Of a stretch of DNA of 64,000 nucleotides, positions 25,599 to 35,015 are shown one piece after another (the first letter of the stretch is position 1; each line of letters opens with the position of its first letter). The stretch is from an uncultured Bacteroides sp. (lineage in GTDB: Bacteria > Bacteroidota > Bacteroidia > Bacteroidales > Bacteroidaceae), in contig CAMTOQ010000002.1 in NCBI GenBank assembly GCA_947074205.1, positions 1-64,000 of the forward strand. The letters run 5' to 3'. The notes under the pieces were generated by a model that saw only the letters and a program-made list of their open reading frames with translations, searched no databases and had not been told where the DNA came from. A program made the translations under genes and the position numbers.

Positions 25599-26507
25599 TC
25601 AGAAAAAGAGATTAATAAATCCCATCAAGAATCCAAGTAAACCACCTAGCCACACAATCCACTTCAATTCTTTGGAAACTACTTGCAAAGTGATACGTTC
25701 AAGTTCTTTCACATCCATATCGTTGATACGATCTTCTACTATTCGGCTTATATTAAGAGTGGCTAAAATACGCGGTAGCTGCTCCATTACGATTCGTTTA
25801 TAGGATGATAGGATGTTTGCTTTTGCTTGTTCTATGCGATTTTTGTGTGAGGTGACAATTTCACTCATAGGACTGTTCAGTATATTATCAGCCTCCTTGT
25901 TAATTACTTTATTCACCATCTCCTCCGAGTTATTTTCAAGCAGCTGATTAATGTTCTTTGCTAAGAGTTCCTCAGCTGGGGCAGCTACGGCTTTCAAAAA
26001 TTGATCTCCGCCAAAAAGGCCAAAAATAGATTCACGTGTTTTCTCTATGGCGTGCTGTATTACAACATGAGACACATACTTTCCTAACTCGGGGTTGGAG
26101 AGCTTCGCCTTCAGCACACCAGCTAGGTCTTCTTTTGTGCTATTTACTATTGTATCAACTTCTGTTTTTGACAATGTGTCATAGAGGTAACTCTGAAATG
26201 ACTCACTGTTTAGCGATTGCTTGGCTATAAATACATCGATACTCGAAGCAATCTTATCGCACATCTCTTGCGAGAGGAGGGTACGCTCAATTGACTCTCT
26301 ATTCATGAGATTCTCACTAATGGCTGTTCCAACGGTCAGAGCTAACCTTTTACGCTCTCGCGGAATAATACCGGGTGTGAAAGGCAACTGCCATTTACCA
26401 ATGTACTTAGGGGTGAGGGGGCGAAAAATCATTTTCAATGCCACACTGTTGGTAAATAGACCAATCAATGCACCCACTATAGGGGAAACGATATACTGAT
26501 AATCCAT
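25599..26507 (-). CDS. DUF445 family membrane protein
   Basis: A 302-residue protein of the YheB/DUF445 family. A hydrophobic N-terminus (IVSPIVGALIGLFTNSVALK) is followed by FRPLTPKYIGKWQLPFTPGIIPRERKRLA, the most conserved region, a long helical middle, and a C-terminal membrane segment (WIVWLGGLLGFLMGFINLFF split at the end). The Bacillus relative is linked to spore germination, but the role in Bacteroidetes is unknown. It is a single gene on the reverse strand. Confidence 0.85.
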   Translation of the reverse strand: MDYQYIVSPIVGALIGLFTNSVALKMIFRPLTPKYIGKWQLPFTPGIIPRERKRLALTVGTAISENLMNRESIERTLLSQEMCDKIASSIDVFIAKQSLNSESFQSYLYDTLSKTEVDTIVNSTKEDLAGVLKAKLSNPELGKYVSHVVIQHAIEKTRESIFGLFGGDQFLKAVAAPAEELLAKNINQLLENNSEEMVNKVINKEADNILNSPMSEIVTSHKNRIEQAKANILSSYKRIVMEQLPRILATLNISRIVEDRINDMDVKELERITLQVVSKELKWIVWLGGLLGFLMGFINLFF

Positions 26508-26604
26508 AACTAAACGATTATTTCTTGGTTACTACTAATATAGCTTTAAAAGCTTGAAAATACATAAACCCATTTCCCTAATTCCTTATTTTCTCTTTGA
26601 TAAT

Positions 26605-26679
26605 TTCAGATGCTGCATCGGTATACGCAGCAGTGCTGTCTCAGCCGTTGCAGTAATGCTGCGAAGCTCTATGCAGTAA
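26605..26679. repeat. Dispersed CTGC/GCAG-rich repeat, copy B
   Basis: The segment contains TATACGCAG (26622-26630) and a 23-base block (26657-26679) matching 131-153 at 20 of 23 positions. Relative to copy A, about 26 bases of similar GCAG/CTGC composition are inserted between these blocks. It lies in the 514-base gap between the DUF445 gene and tRNA-Lys; apart from this repeat and the tRNA promoter I see nothing there. Confidence 0.5.
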
Positions 26680-26966
26680 GCTAGATTACCATTGTCACCA
26701 TTCTATTGTACTATGCACTATATGCGAATGCACTAAATGCAGGCTAAAATGAATAACTAATTTTGCAAAACTTCTGCTATCAATCAAATGTAGCGACAAA
26801 TGATGAAACATTCAAACTTTTTATGGGCTAAAAAAGAAAATTCTTATTTTTTTATCGGTTAACACTTTTGCCCTTAATCGCTTATTAATCACCATTTATA
26901 CAGTTCTTAAATACCCTGTAGTTGTCAAAAAAGCAAATATCGCTCAAAGAAAAAAGCTGAATATGT

Positions 26967-26997
26967 TTTGCATATTCCAAATAAACATCTACCTTTG
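26967..26997 (+). promoter_or_regulatory. Consensus promoter of tRNA-Lys
   Basis: TTTG (26967-26970), 19 bases, then TACCTTTG (26990-26997): an exact match to the Bacteroidetes housekeeping promoter. Transcription would start about 20 bases before the tRNA. Confidence 0.85.
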
Positions 26998-27021
26998 CAT
27001 CACCAAAACAAACGGTTATAT

Positions 27022-27094
27022 GCACTCTTAGCTCAGTTGGTAGAGCAACTGACTCTTAATCAGTGGGTCCAGAGTTCGAATCTCTGAGGGTGTA
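27022..27094 (+). tRNA. tRNA-Lys (anticodon CTT)
   Basis: A 73-base cloverleaf: acceptor GCACTCT/AGGGTGT with G-T pairs, D-arm GCTC...GAGC, anticodon stem ACTGA/TCAGT with loop CTCTTAA (anticodon CTT), variable loop GGGTC, T-arm CAGAG-TTCGAAT-CTCTG, discriminator A. CCA is not encoded. It has its own promoter and a terminator 6 bases downstream. Confidence 0.97.
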
Positions 27095-27100
27095 CTTTGA

Positions 27101-27138
27101 AACGCTAATTACTTCTTAAAAAGTAGTTAGCGTTTTTT
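27101..27138 (+). terminator. Terminator of tRNA-Lys
   Basis: AACGCTAATTACTT (27101-27114) pairs with AAGTAGTTAGCGTT (27121-27134), one G-U pair, followed by a run of T. Confidence 0.88.
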
Positions 27139-27166
27139 GTTTCTTGCTAACCCATAATCTACATAT

Positions 27167-28255
27167 ATGAAGACTAAAGCTATTCTTACCTCTCTCTTAT
27201 GTGTTTTATCTACAGCAACTACAGCACAAATATGCAAAGTCCATCCTCCCGTCGCATATCATGTTACCGAACAAGGTGATTCAATCGGTTTACATGCACT
27301 CACTTCAAGTATTGATAATACAACTCAGCTTTACAAAGGAAAAACAGATGACGGTTATTATCTTTTTAGTGCCGACATGAGTATGATTATGGGGTCTCCT
27401 TTTGCATATTTCAACGAAAATAGGGTAGTGACAAAAGAGGGTCGGATTGGATTCTTAAATGATGATGGAGGCTTTTTGTTTGAGCCAATATATGAATACC
27501 TTTTTACGAGCGAGAAGCGTATTTATGCAAAAAGAGATGGCCTTTGGGGCATCTTTACTATTACCGGTGATACCATCTGCCCGCATATATATAAAGATTG
27601 CATTCAAATGGCTCCGCGTAGATTTATAATGACCAACACTAAAGACAAAGCAGGTATAATAGATTATAATAATAAAGTTCTTATCCCTTTTGAATACGAT
27701 GAAATAGAACAGTATTCAGGCTCAAGCGGTTACAACGTAAGAAAAAATGGCAAAGCTGGTGTTATCTCTTTTGATGGCAAGCGGGTAGTGATTCCTTTCG
27801 AATATGATTTAATCTCGGCATGGTGGGAATATGGCCCAGATGCATATTATGTAAAGAAAGATGGGAAAGTAGGATATTTATCATTAGATGGTAGTAAACA
27901 GTTAGTGCCTTTAATGTATGAGGAAATCTTTTATATTGCTGACTTTTTGAAATCAACAGATGGTGAATTTCTCATTGTACTACAGAATGGCAAGTACGGT
28001 GTGCTATCTTTCAATTCAAATGATACCGTATCGAACAATCAGACTGTAATACCTATTGAGTATGAGGTGATCTATAGTGATGTGTATGATCCTTTTCTTA
28101 GGACTAGAACAGACGACGACTTCGTATTTTACGCTCTAAAAGACGGGATTTGGCACAAAATTGATAAAAGTGGAAAAACGCTGGAAAGCAATATTGAGCT
28201 TCCGAAAGATAACTTTTCTAATGATAATAGCTTTATGATGTATATTAATCATTAA
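27167..28255 (+). CDS. Secreted WG-repeat protein
   Basis: A 362-residue exported protein with a signal peptide (about 1-20, ending STATTAQ) and at least five WG/KWG-type repeats: WGIFTITGDTICP, AGIIDYNNKVLIPFEYDEIE, AGVISFDGKRVVIPFEYD, VGYLSLDGSKQLVPLMYEEI and YGVLSFNS...VIPIEYEVIY. These repeats build a beta structure of unknown function that is common in Bacteroidetes. No lipobox or catalytic motif is visible. It stands between the tRNA and the pentose phosphate operon with no functional link evident. Confidence 0.8.
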   Translation: MKTKAILTSLLCVLSTATTAQICKVHPPVAYHVTEQGDSIGLHALTSSIDNTTQLYKGKTDDGYYLFSADMSMIMGSPFAYFNENRVVTKEGRIGFLNDDGGFLFEPIYEYLFTSEKRIYAKRDGLWGIFTITGDTICPHIYKDCIQMAPRRFIMTNTKDKAGIIDYNNKVLIPFEYDEIEQYSGSSGYNVRKNGKAGVISFDGKRVVIPFEYDLISAWWEYGPDAYYVKKDGKVGYLSLDGSKQLVPLMYEEIFYIADFLKSTDGEFLIVLQNGKYGVLSFNSNDTVSNNQTVIPIEYEVIYSDVYDPFLRTRTDDDFVFYALKDGIWHKIDKSGKTLESNIELPKDNFSNDNSFMMYINH

Positions 28256-28366
28256 GCCAAACTGTTTTCGATAAAGAAATAATCTCCTTTGCACCAACTA
28301 AGACATGCTGGCTAGCTGAACTTTACATCTTCTTTTTTGTTTTATTGTTAAAATAACATTAACGAT

Positions 28367-29839
28367 ATGCAGAACGAGAAGAAAGCAGACATAGGACTCA
28401 TTGGGCTAGGCGTGATGGGGCGCAATTTGGCTCTCAATTTCGAGAGTAAAGGCTGGAGTGTAGCAGTCTATAACCGCACCACACCGCCAGAAGAAAAAGT
28501 GGTGGGCAACTTTATAAATGGTGATGCGAAAGATAAAAACATTGCCGGATTTACTGATTTGCAAGCATTTGTTCAAGCCATTGAGCTACCTCGCAAGATT
28601 ATGTTTATGGTAAAGGCGGGAGAGGCTGTTGATCAATTGATGGAACAGTTATTCCCTTTGCTTGCTCCCGGCGATATACTGATTGATGGTGGTAATTCGA
28701 ACTTCGAGGATACTAATCGACGTGTGGCACTTGCTGAATCGAAAGGATTTCTTTTCATAGGTTGTGGTATATCGGGAGGAGAAGAGGGTGCACTCAATGG
28801 GCCGTCTATGATGCCCGGTGGTTCCGAAAAAGCATGGCCTTTAGTTAAGGGGATGTTGCAAAGTATAGTTGCAAAAACTGTGGATGGCGCACCCTGCTGT
28901 GAATGGATGGGGCCAGGCGGCTCAGGGCATTTCGTAAAGATGATTCACAACGGCATTGAATATGGCGATATGGAGATTATTGCCGAAGCTTATTGGATGA
29001 TGAAAAAGTTGATAAGCTTAACAAACGATCAGATGGCTTCTGTTTTTGAGTATTGGAACCAAGGTAAACTGCGTAGTTATCTCATCGAAATCACCGGCAA
29101 CATCTTGAGGTATAAAGAAAAAACGGGGGAATATTTAATAGATAATATTCTAGATGCAGCAGGGCAGAAAGGTACAGGTGGATGGTCGGTGACAGCCGCT
29201 ATAAATCTAGGTATGCCTGCCGATATGATTGCAGCTGCCGTATTCGAACGTTGCATTTCGGGTGAAAAACAGTTGCGCAGTAAAGCAGCTAAGACTTACA
29301 TCAGTGACAATCCACTCCCTGTCTATAATAAGCACGATTTAGTGGGAGAACTCTTCTCTGCATTATATGCATCTAAGTTAGTGTCGTATGCACAAGGATT
29401 TGACGTGCTACAATCAGCCTCTAAAACTTATAACTGGAATCTTAATCTTTCTACCATAGCCAATATCTGGCGTGAGGGTTGCATCATACGCAGTATATTT
29501 CTTACCGAAATTTCAAAAGCCTATAAAGCAGGAGATCAACCAGACAATATGTTGATGATTCCTTACTTCCGTGAGGAGATTAAACCGTTATTGTCGGGAT
29601 GGAAAGATAGCGTGATGAAAGCCATCGAGAATGGGGTGCCTATACCCGCATTTACTTCTGCGCTCAATTATTTCTATGCATTGACATCTGCCAATTTACC
29701 TGCCAATATGATTCAGGCACAGCGCGACTATTTCGGCGCTCATACTTTTGAACGTAATGACGATTTACGAGGCAATTTCTTTCATGCTAAATGGGATGAA
29801 AACGAAGGGAATACTCATTTTGGAACCTATGGCATATAG
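28367..29839 (+). CDS. gnd: 6-phosphogluconate dehydrogenase, decarboxylating
   Basis: A 490-residue enzyme converting 6-phosphogluconate to ribulose 5-phosphate, CO2 and NADPH. The Rossmann motif GLGVMGRNLALN is at about 13-24, followed by YNRT for NADP. Catalytic motifs are GCGISGGEEGALNGPSMMPGG and GPGGSGHFVKMIHNGIEYGDM with the active-site lysine, and DAAGQKGTGGWS later. First gene of the oxidative pentose phosphate operon gnd-zwf-pgl. Confidence 0.97.
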   Translation: MQNEKKADIGLIGLGVMGRNLALNFESKGWSVAVYNRTTPPEEKVVGNFINGDAKDKNIAGFTDLQAFVQAIELPRKIMFMVKAGEAVDQLMEQLFPLLAPGDILIDGGNSNFEDTNRRVALAESKGFLFIGCGISGGEEGALNGPSMMPGGSEKAWPLVKGMLQSIVAKTVDGAPCCEWMGPGGSGHFVKMIHNGIEYGDMEIIAEAYWMMKKLISLTNDQMASVFEYWNQGKLRSYLIEITGNILRYKEKTGEYLIDNILDAAGQKGTGGWSVTAAINLGMPADMIAAAVFERCISGEKQLRSKAAKTYISDNPLPVYNKHDLVGELFSALYASKLVSYAQGFDVLQSASKTYNWNLNLSTIANIWREGCIIRSIFLTEISKAYKAGDQPDNMLMIPYFREEIKPLLSGWKDSVMKAIENGVPIPAFTSALNYFYALTSANLPANMIQAQRDYFGAHTFERNDDLRGNFFHAKWDENEGNTHFGTYGI

Positions 29840-29864
29840 GGAATAAGATATTGATATAATAATT

Positions 29865-31361
29865 ATGAAGAAACTAATCATTGTCATATTTGGAGCATCA
29901 GGCGATCTCACCAAGCGAAAACTGATGCCTGCCCTTTATTCGCTCTATTTTACAAAGCGTCTGCAAGGAAATTTTTCTATACTTGGAGCAAGTAGAAGCA
30001 ACTATAGCGATGATGCTTTTCGTAGTTATATTGACAATGAACTTCACAACTTCCTGCCCACCAAAATGCAAGACAAGGAGTTGATCGAACAATTCATAGG
30101 GCATCTTCACTATCACACAATGGATCCTGCTGTAGAAGAGCAATACAAAGGTCTTGATGAATGTATAATGAAACTGGGTGGGAGCGGATTTGATGGTAAT
30201 ATCTTGTTTTATCTTTCTACACCTCCTGTGCTTTATGGAGTAATACCGCTTCACCTACAATCTGTGGGACTTAATACAAAAGCATCTCGTATCATAATAG
30301 AGAAACCATTTGGTTACGATCTAGAGTCAGCTCTATCCTTAAATAAAATCTATGAGGGGGTGTTTGATGAGCATCAGATATATCGTATTGATCACTTCTT
30401 GGGAAAGGAAACTGCCCAAAACCTTTTGGCCTTCCGTTTTGCCAATGGAATATTTGAACCGCTATGGAATAGAAACTATATTGATTATATTGAGGTAACT
30501 GCCGTCGAAAATCTAGGAATTGGAGATAGGGGAGGATTCTATGATCACGTGGGTGCTTTACGCGATATGGTGCAAAATCATCTTATTCAATTGGTGGCAC
30601 TTACTGCAATGGAACCTCCAGCTATTTTTAATGCAGATACCTTTAGAAACGAAATAGTCAAGGTTTACGATTCACTTAAGCCACTTGTTGAAATAGATTT
30701 TGAAGATCATATCGTAAGAGGTCAATACACCCAGAGCTATTATAAGAAAGGGTACCGTGAGGAGAAGGGTATACCCGAAGATTCGCGAACCGAAACCTTT
30801 GTGGCAATGCGATTAGAAATTGCCAACTGGCGATGGAGTGGTGTTCCTTTCTATATACGCACCGGCAAACAAATGCCGACTAAGGCTACCGAAATTGTGG
30901 TGCATTTCAAGGAAACGCCTCATAAGATGTTCCACTGTAAAGAAGGGAACTGTCCAAAAGCCAATAAACTTACTCTGCGGCTACAACCTAATGAAGGCAT
31001 AGTTTTAGGATTAGGGTTGAAGATTCCAGGTGCAGGATTTGAGATAAAAAACGTAACAATGTCATTCGACTATAATCAGCTAGGTGGCATACCTATGGGA
31101 GATGCTTATGCACGTCTTATAGACGATTGCATACAGCACGATCCAACCCTATTTACGCGCAGCGATGCCGTTGAAGCCTCATGGCGTTTCTTTGGTCCTA
31201 TATTGGAATATTGGAAGGCGCATCCCGAAGCCCCTCTTTATGGATACCCAGCTGGCACATGGGGGCCTCTAGAAAGCGAAGGTATGATGAGGTACCATCA
31301 TGCCGAGTGGTCTAACCCATGTAAGAACTTAACTGATACCGATAAATATTGTGAATTATGA
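29865..31361 (+). CDS. zwf: Glucose-6-phosphate 1-dehydrogenase
   Basis: A 498-residue enzyme oxidising glucose 6-phosphate to 6-phosphogluconolactone. The coenzyme motif is IFGASGDLTKRKLMPALY at about 7-24, the substrate lysine lies in IIEKPFGYDL, and the catalytic motif RIDHFLGKETAQN is complete. It begins 25 bases after gnd and overlaps pgl by 4 bases. Confidence 0.97.
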   Translation: MKKLIIVIFGASGDLTKRKLMPALYSLYFTKRLQGNFSILGASRSNYSDDAFRSYIDNELHNFLPTKMQDKELIEQFIGHLHYHTMDPAVEEQYKGLDECIMKLGGSGFDGNILFYLSTPPVLYGVIPLHLQSVGLNTKASRIIIEKPFGYDLESALSLNKIYEGVFDEHQIYRIDHFLGKETAQNLLAFRFANGIFEPLWNRNYIDYIEVTAVENLGIGDRGGFYDHVGALRDMVQNHLIQLVALTAMEPPAIFNADTFRNEIVKVYDSLKPLVEIDFEDHIVRGQYTQSYYKKGYREEKGIPEDSRTETFVAMRLEIANWRWSGVPFYIRTGKQMPTKATEIVVHFKETPHKMFHCKEGNCPKANKLTLRLQPNEGIVLGLGLKIPGAGFEIKNVTMSFDYNQLGGIPMGDAYARLIDDCIQHDPTLFTRSDAVEASWRFFGPILEYWKAHPEAPLYGYPAGTWGPLESEGMMRYHHAEWSNPCKNLTDTDKYCEL

Positions 31362-32068
31362 GACTCTTTAGTTACCCCTCTCACATGGCTACATCGCGTG
31401 CGCTTATTTTCCGAATCATCGAGTTGATGATGGAAAATCCTGATGCCATATACAACATAGCCTTCAGTGGTGGACAAACTCCGGCAATGCTATTTGAACT
31501 TTGGGCCAATGAATACAGTACCATCACTCCATGGGAGCGGATGCGCGTGTTTTTTGTTGATGAGCGCTGTGTTCCGCCGAGCAATAGTGAGAGCAATTAT
31601 AAGCTAATGGATGATTTGTTACTTTCCAAAGTACCTTTAACACCAGAACAAATATTTCGTATCGAAGGCGAACTTCCTTCACAAGAGGCAGCCGATTTAT
31701 ATTCTAATGTGGTGCGACAAAATCTGTTTTCTAGATTTGGAACACCTCAGTTTGACATTGTTCTATTAGGTGTAGGTAGTGATGGACATACTTCTTCCAT
31801 CTTTCCGGGTGAGGAGTATCTTCTTACATCTTCTGAAATCTATGCTGCAAGTGTAAATCCTTACAATGGACAAGAACGGGTAGCCTTGACAGGTATTCCA
31901 ATATTAATGGGCAAGCACATACTGTTCCTAGTGATGGGTAAAAATAAAGCAGAAATAATGAAACAAGTTATGTCTAAGGAAAGCAATCTTCCTGCTGCTT
32001 TTGTGGCCCAGAAAGCAAAAAATGTGGAGTTCTACCTTGACGATGCAGCATCTGATTTAGTAAGATAG
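31358..32068 (+). CDS. pgl: 6-phosphogluconolactonase
   Basis: A 236-residue lactonase of the NagB/SOL family, hydrolysing the lactone made by Zwf. Motifs include FSGGQTPAMLFELWA near 35, FFVDERCVPPSNSESNY near 65-81 and LLGVGSDGHTSSIFPG near 135. Its ATG overlaps the zwf stop (ATGA). Last gene of the operon, followed by a terminator. Confidence 0.95.
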   Translation: MRLFSYPSHMATSRALIFRIIELMMENPDAIYNIAFSGGQTPAMLFELWANEYSTITPWERMRVFFVDERCVPPSNSESNYKLMDDLLLSKVPLTPEQIFRIEGELPSQEAADLYSNVVRQNLFSRFGTPQFDIVLLGVGSDGHTSSIFPGEEYLLTSSEIYAASVNPYNGQERVALTGIPILMGKHILFLVMGKNKAEIMKQVMSKESNLPAAFVAQKAKNVEFYLDDAASDLVR

Positions 32069-32097
32069 ATTCTATTATTATTTAAGTTAAATAGTAT

Positions 32098-32140
32098 AAC
32101 AGTCGCCTAGTGAACCTTTTCGTATGGTGGCTGTTTTTTT
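32098..32140 (+). terminator. Terminator of gnd-zwf-pgl
   Basis: AACAGTCGCC (32098-32107) pairs with GGTGGCTGTT (32126-32135) with two G-U pairs, followed by seven T. It lies before the ATG at 32160 and helps fix that gene's start. Confidence 0.82.
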
Positions 32141-32159
32141 AATAAACCAATACGTTAAA

Positions 32160-33053
32160 ATGATGTTACTCAACTTGATTGCTGTATTTTGTGTGTGTTC
32201 CGGTATAGGAATAGCTATAGCCATAGCTTATGATTTGCGTACCCACAAACAATCCATGAAAATAATGAATGCAGTATGGATACTCACGGGTCTCTGGGGT
32301 AGCTATCTAGCACTATGGGCTTATAATAAGTTTGGAAGAGGGAAAGTGTTTGTTGAGGTCGACGGAAAAGATATTCCTATTACGGTGAACAAGGATGGGG
32401 ACGTTGTAAAAGAGGATGCCATGAATATGCCTATGGATGATGATGGGTCTATGCAAGGGATGAAAATGGATGATATGAAAATGGATATGCCCATGGGTAA
32501 TGATGGGTCTATGCAAGGGATGAGTATGGATCATATGAAAATGGGCATGTCAATGGATATGGGAAAAATGAAAATGGAGGGTATGGATATGCCAATGGAT
32601 ATGGGTGCGGGACGTCCACATTGGCAGTCGGTAGCATTGTCTGCTCTTCATTGCGGCGCAGGTTGTTCGTTAGCCGATTTGATAGGGCATTGGGCATCGC
32701 GACATATCTTTGGTTTTACCACGGTTGTTGGTGATTTTGTACTCGATTTTATATTGGCTTTAATCATAGGTGTCTTCTTTCAGTTTTATGCTATTAGAGA
32801 GATGCAGAAAATATCTGTGGCAAAAGGACTTGTAAAAGCTTTTAAGGCAGACTTTTTTTCACTTACTTCGTGGCAGATTGGAATGTATGGATGGATGTGC
32901 ATCGTCTACTTCGCTATCTTCCGTGTATTCCCACTCGATACTACTCCTTGGGTGTTTTGGTTTATGATGCAGATTGCCATGTTGTTTGGCTTCTTCTGTG
33001 CTTATCCGATGAATGCTCTCCTCATCAAGTTAGGTGTAAAGAAAGGAATGTAA
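32160..33053 (+). CDS. DUF4396-type membrane protein with a Met-rich loop
   Basis: About 297 residues. Two N-terminal hydrophobic helices are followed by a soluble loop (roughly 75-150) packed with Met, Asp, Gly and Lys, for example MPMDDDGSMQGMKMDDMKMD and MSMDHMKMGMSMDMGKMKME, then three or four helices with HCGAGCSLADLIGHW, the segment I associate with DUF4396. Met-rich loops often bind copper(I) or silver, so metal handling is possible. Upstream in-frame codons to 32124 are open but overlap the previous terminator, so I start at 32160 (32163 is also possible). Confidence 0.72.
   Translation: MMLLNLIAVFCVCSGIGIAIAIAYDLRTHKQSMKIMNAVWILTGLWGSYLALWAYNKFGRGKVFVEVDGKDIPITVNKDGDVVKEDAMNMPMDDDGSMQGMKMDDMKMDMPMGNDGSMQGMSMDHMKMGMSMDMGKMKMEGMDMPMDMGAGRPHWQSVALSALHCGAGCSLADLIGHWASRHIFGFTTVVGDFVLDFILALIIGVFFQFYAIREMQKISVAKGLVKAFKADFFSLTSWQIGMYGWMCIVYFAIFRVFPLDTTPWVFWFMMQIAMLFGFFCAYPMNALLIKLGVKKGM
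32429..32548 (+). repeat. 60-bp tandem repeat in the Met-rich loop
   Basis: Two in-frame copies of a 60-base unit, with a shared core at 32441-32464 and 32501-32524 (TGATGGGTCTATGCAAGGGA followed by TGA). Divergence is limited to a few bases per copy, indicating recent duplication within the coding sequence. Confidence 0.85.
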
Positions 33054-33080
33054 TGAGACCTTGCTTTTATAATTTATAGT

Positions 33081-33665
33081 ATGAAATCTGAAACAAGAAA
33101 TATAATAATCTGGGTGGTAGTCACTGCCATTGTGGTAACTCTATTGGGCTTTGGTCTTCTTGAGGGACCTAGTCTTTATGTGCAACAACTACGCATGGAA
33201 TACTTTCCTAATTTTCATTGCAGGGCAGACGATTATATCATCTATATTCCTGTGGTTATTTGGCTTATACTTCTATTTATAGGGGTAAAAGGGGAAGCCC
33301 CAAGCAAATGGTACACCTTCTTAAAAGGTGCATTCAGCTTTGCTTTGATGTGGGTTATTGTTGGAACAATGAAATCTGCTTTTGGTGAACTAAGACCAGA
33401 TGGCTCTGACAATTTTTCTTTCCCGTCGGGGCATACATCATCAGCCTTCGCTGCTTCCACTTTACTTTACAAAGAGTATGGATATAAAGCGAAATGGACT
33501 GCTGTTCTGATATTTATACCTGCCGTAGTTGTAGGTGTGATGCGCATTCTCAACAATCGTCATTGGCTCAACGATGTGCTTGCCGGTGCCTTACTCGGTA
33601 TTGTCAGTGTCTTGCTGGTTTTCTATTGGGCTGAGCTGCTTTATCCCCGATTTAAGAGAAAGTAA
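33081..33665 (+). CDS. PAP2-family membrane phosphatase
   Basis: A 194-residue membrane phosphatase of the PAP2/BacA-alternative class, with about five helices. The three active-site motifs are present: K...RPDG near 101, FPSGHTSSAFA near 113-123 and RILNNRHWLNDVLAG near 155-169. It may act on undecaprenyl pyrophosphate or phosphatidylglycerol phosphate; the sequence alone does not decide. It ends at a strong bidirectional terminator shared with fabD. Confidence 0.85.
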   Translation: MKSETRNIIIWVVVTAIVVTLLGFGLLEGPSLYVQQLRMEYFPNFHCRADDYIIYIPVVIWLILLFIGVKGEAPSKWYTFLKGAFSFALMWVIVGTMKSAFGELRPDGSDNFSFPSGHTSSAFAASTLLYKEYGYKAKWTAVLIFIPAVVVGVMRILNNRHWLNDVLAGALLGIVSVLLVFYWAELLYPRFKRK

Positions 33666-33687
33666 TATACGCTACCTAAAAAAAAGT

Positions 33688-33731
33688 AAAAAGCCTTTGA
33701 ATGGAAATTGAATACCATTCAAAGGCTTTTT
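33688..33731. terminator. Bidirectional terminator between PAP2 gene and fabD
   Basis: A 17-bp perfect stem (33688-33704 with 33715-33731) begins with A-run and ends with T-run, so it can stop transcription from both convergent genes. Confidence 0.92.
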
Positions 33732-33746
33732 AAATACTGTTTAAAT
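33725..33746 (+). repeat. 11-bp TTTAAA array, 2 units
   Basis: GCTTTTTAAAT and ACTGTTTAAAT, adjacent, overlapping the right arm of the terminator and ending 9 bases before the fabD stop. The shortest of the six arrays. Confidence 0.55.
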
Positions 33747-33755
33747 AGAAGCTAG

Positions 33756-34643
33756 TTACACAGCACCATGAGCTGTTACACCTGGCTCAATCTTCTTGAT
33801 TAAACCTTGGAGTACTGCGCCAGGACCACACTCAGTGAAGTCTACTGCACCATCAGCCACCATATTTTTCACTGTTTGTGTCCAACATACAGAAGCCGTC
33901 AATTGATCTACTAAATTCTTCTTGATAACAGCAGGGTCAGTATATGGCTTGCCATCTACATTTTGATAAACGGGACACTTAGGCGTGTGAACTTCAGTGG
34001 CATTGATAGCCGCTTCTAGTTCTACTTTGGCCAAATCCATTAACGGAGAGTGAAATGCACCACCTACTTTCAAAGGAAGAGCACGCTTAGCACCTGCCTC
34101 TTTCATGCTTACACAAGCTTTTTCAATACCTGCCATAGAACCTGAAATTACAATCTGACCTGGGCAGTTGAAGTTAGCGGGCACACATACATCACCTGCG
34201 GCGTGAATAGTGCTACAAATCTCCACTACAGTTTCATCTGGTAAACCTAGGATAGCTGCCATAGTAGATGGTTCAGCTTCGCAAGCTTTCTGCATGGCCA
34301 TGGCACGAGCGTAAACTAGTCGCAAACCATCTTCGAAACTCAATGCACCTGCAGCTACGAGAGCAGAGAACTCGCCCAATGAGTGACCAGCAGTCATCTC
34401 TGGTTTAAATTCATCACCCATGCATAAAGCTGAAATTACCGAATGCAAGAACACAGCAGGCTGAGTCACTTTAGTTTGACGTAAATCTTCGTCTGTTCCT
34501 TCGAACATAATATCTGTAATGCGATATCCTAGAATATCGTTAGCTTTTTCAAATAACTCTTTCGCTAAAGCTGAATTATCATAAAGGTCTTTGCCCATTC
34601 CAACAAACTGAGCGCCCTGACCGGGAAACACAAATGCTTTCAT
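33756..34643 (-). CDS. fabD: Malonyl-CoA:ACP transacylase
   Basis: A 295-residue enzyme that loads malonyl groups onto acyl carrier protein for fatty acid synthesis. FPGQGAQFVGMGKDLYD is at the N-terminus, the nucleophile serine lies in AGHSLGEFSAL at about 90, and the catalytic histidine in GGAFHSPLMD at about 200. Single gene on the reverse strand. Confidence 0.97.
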   Translation of the reverse strand: MKAFVFPGQGAQFVGMGKDLYDNSALAKELFEKANDILGYRITDIMFEGTDEDLRQTKVTQPAVFLHSVISALCMGDEFKPEMTAGHSLGEFSALVAAGALSFEDGLRLVYARAMAMQKACEAEPSTMAAILGLPDETVVEICSTIHAAGDVCVPANFNCPGQIVISGSMAGIEKACVSMKEAGAKRALPLKVGGAFHSPLMDLAKVELEAAINATEVHTPKCPVYQNVDGKPYTDPAVIKKNLVDQLTASVCWTQTVKNMVADGAVDFTECGPGAVLQGLIKKIEPGVTAHGAV

Positions 34644-34931
34644 CTTTACTAGTCGTTTTTTATTTTAATTTCCGTGCAAAGTTAACACAATTCCGCTATT
34701 ATTAAGCACAATGCATGTTTTTAGGTAATGAAAACCCTATTTTCAACTCATCCTTGCCTTGAGTAAATAAAGAATAATATATTCGTTAGTAATATTTAAC
34801 AAACATCTTATAAGCTGCATTATGTCATGTAGCAAATAGAAATAAAGGAACACTATTTTATACAATATCTATTACGGCTATTAGACTAATCTACTCTTGC
34901 TAAACAGCTGAAAATAAAGGTTAAATTAGTT

Positions 34932-34948
34932 ATTGTATATTGTACAAT
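34932..34948. promoter_or_regulatory. Operator-like inverted repeat 1 before the xylose regulator
   Basis: ATTGTA-TATTG-TACAAT: 6-bp arms, 5-base spacer. Same architecture as 34979-34995; the centres are 47 bp apart. Probable site for the Nudix-type regulator encoded at 35132. The 488-base gap between fabD and that gene contains no other feature I can support besides these repeats and the -7 box. Confidence 0.55.
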
Positions 34949-34978
34949 TACATCTGATAATATTTTAGAGATTTACAT

Positions 34979-34995
34979 ATTGTATTTAGTACAAT
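34979..34995. promoter_or_regulatory. Operator-like inverted repeat 2 before the xylose regulator
   Basis: ATTGTA-TTTAG-TACAAT, with arms identical to those of site 1. Confidence 0.55.
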
Positions 34996-35015
34996 AAGGA
35001 TTGTTTTGCTTAATG

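Noticed and set aside
32124..32159. Upstream start for the Met-rich membrane protein
   Set aside because: These codons overlap the right arm and T-run of the terminator of the preceding operon.
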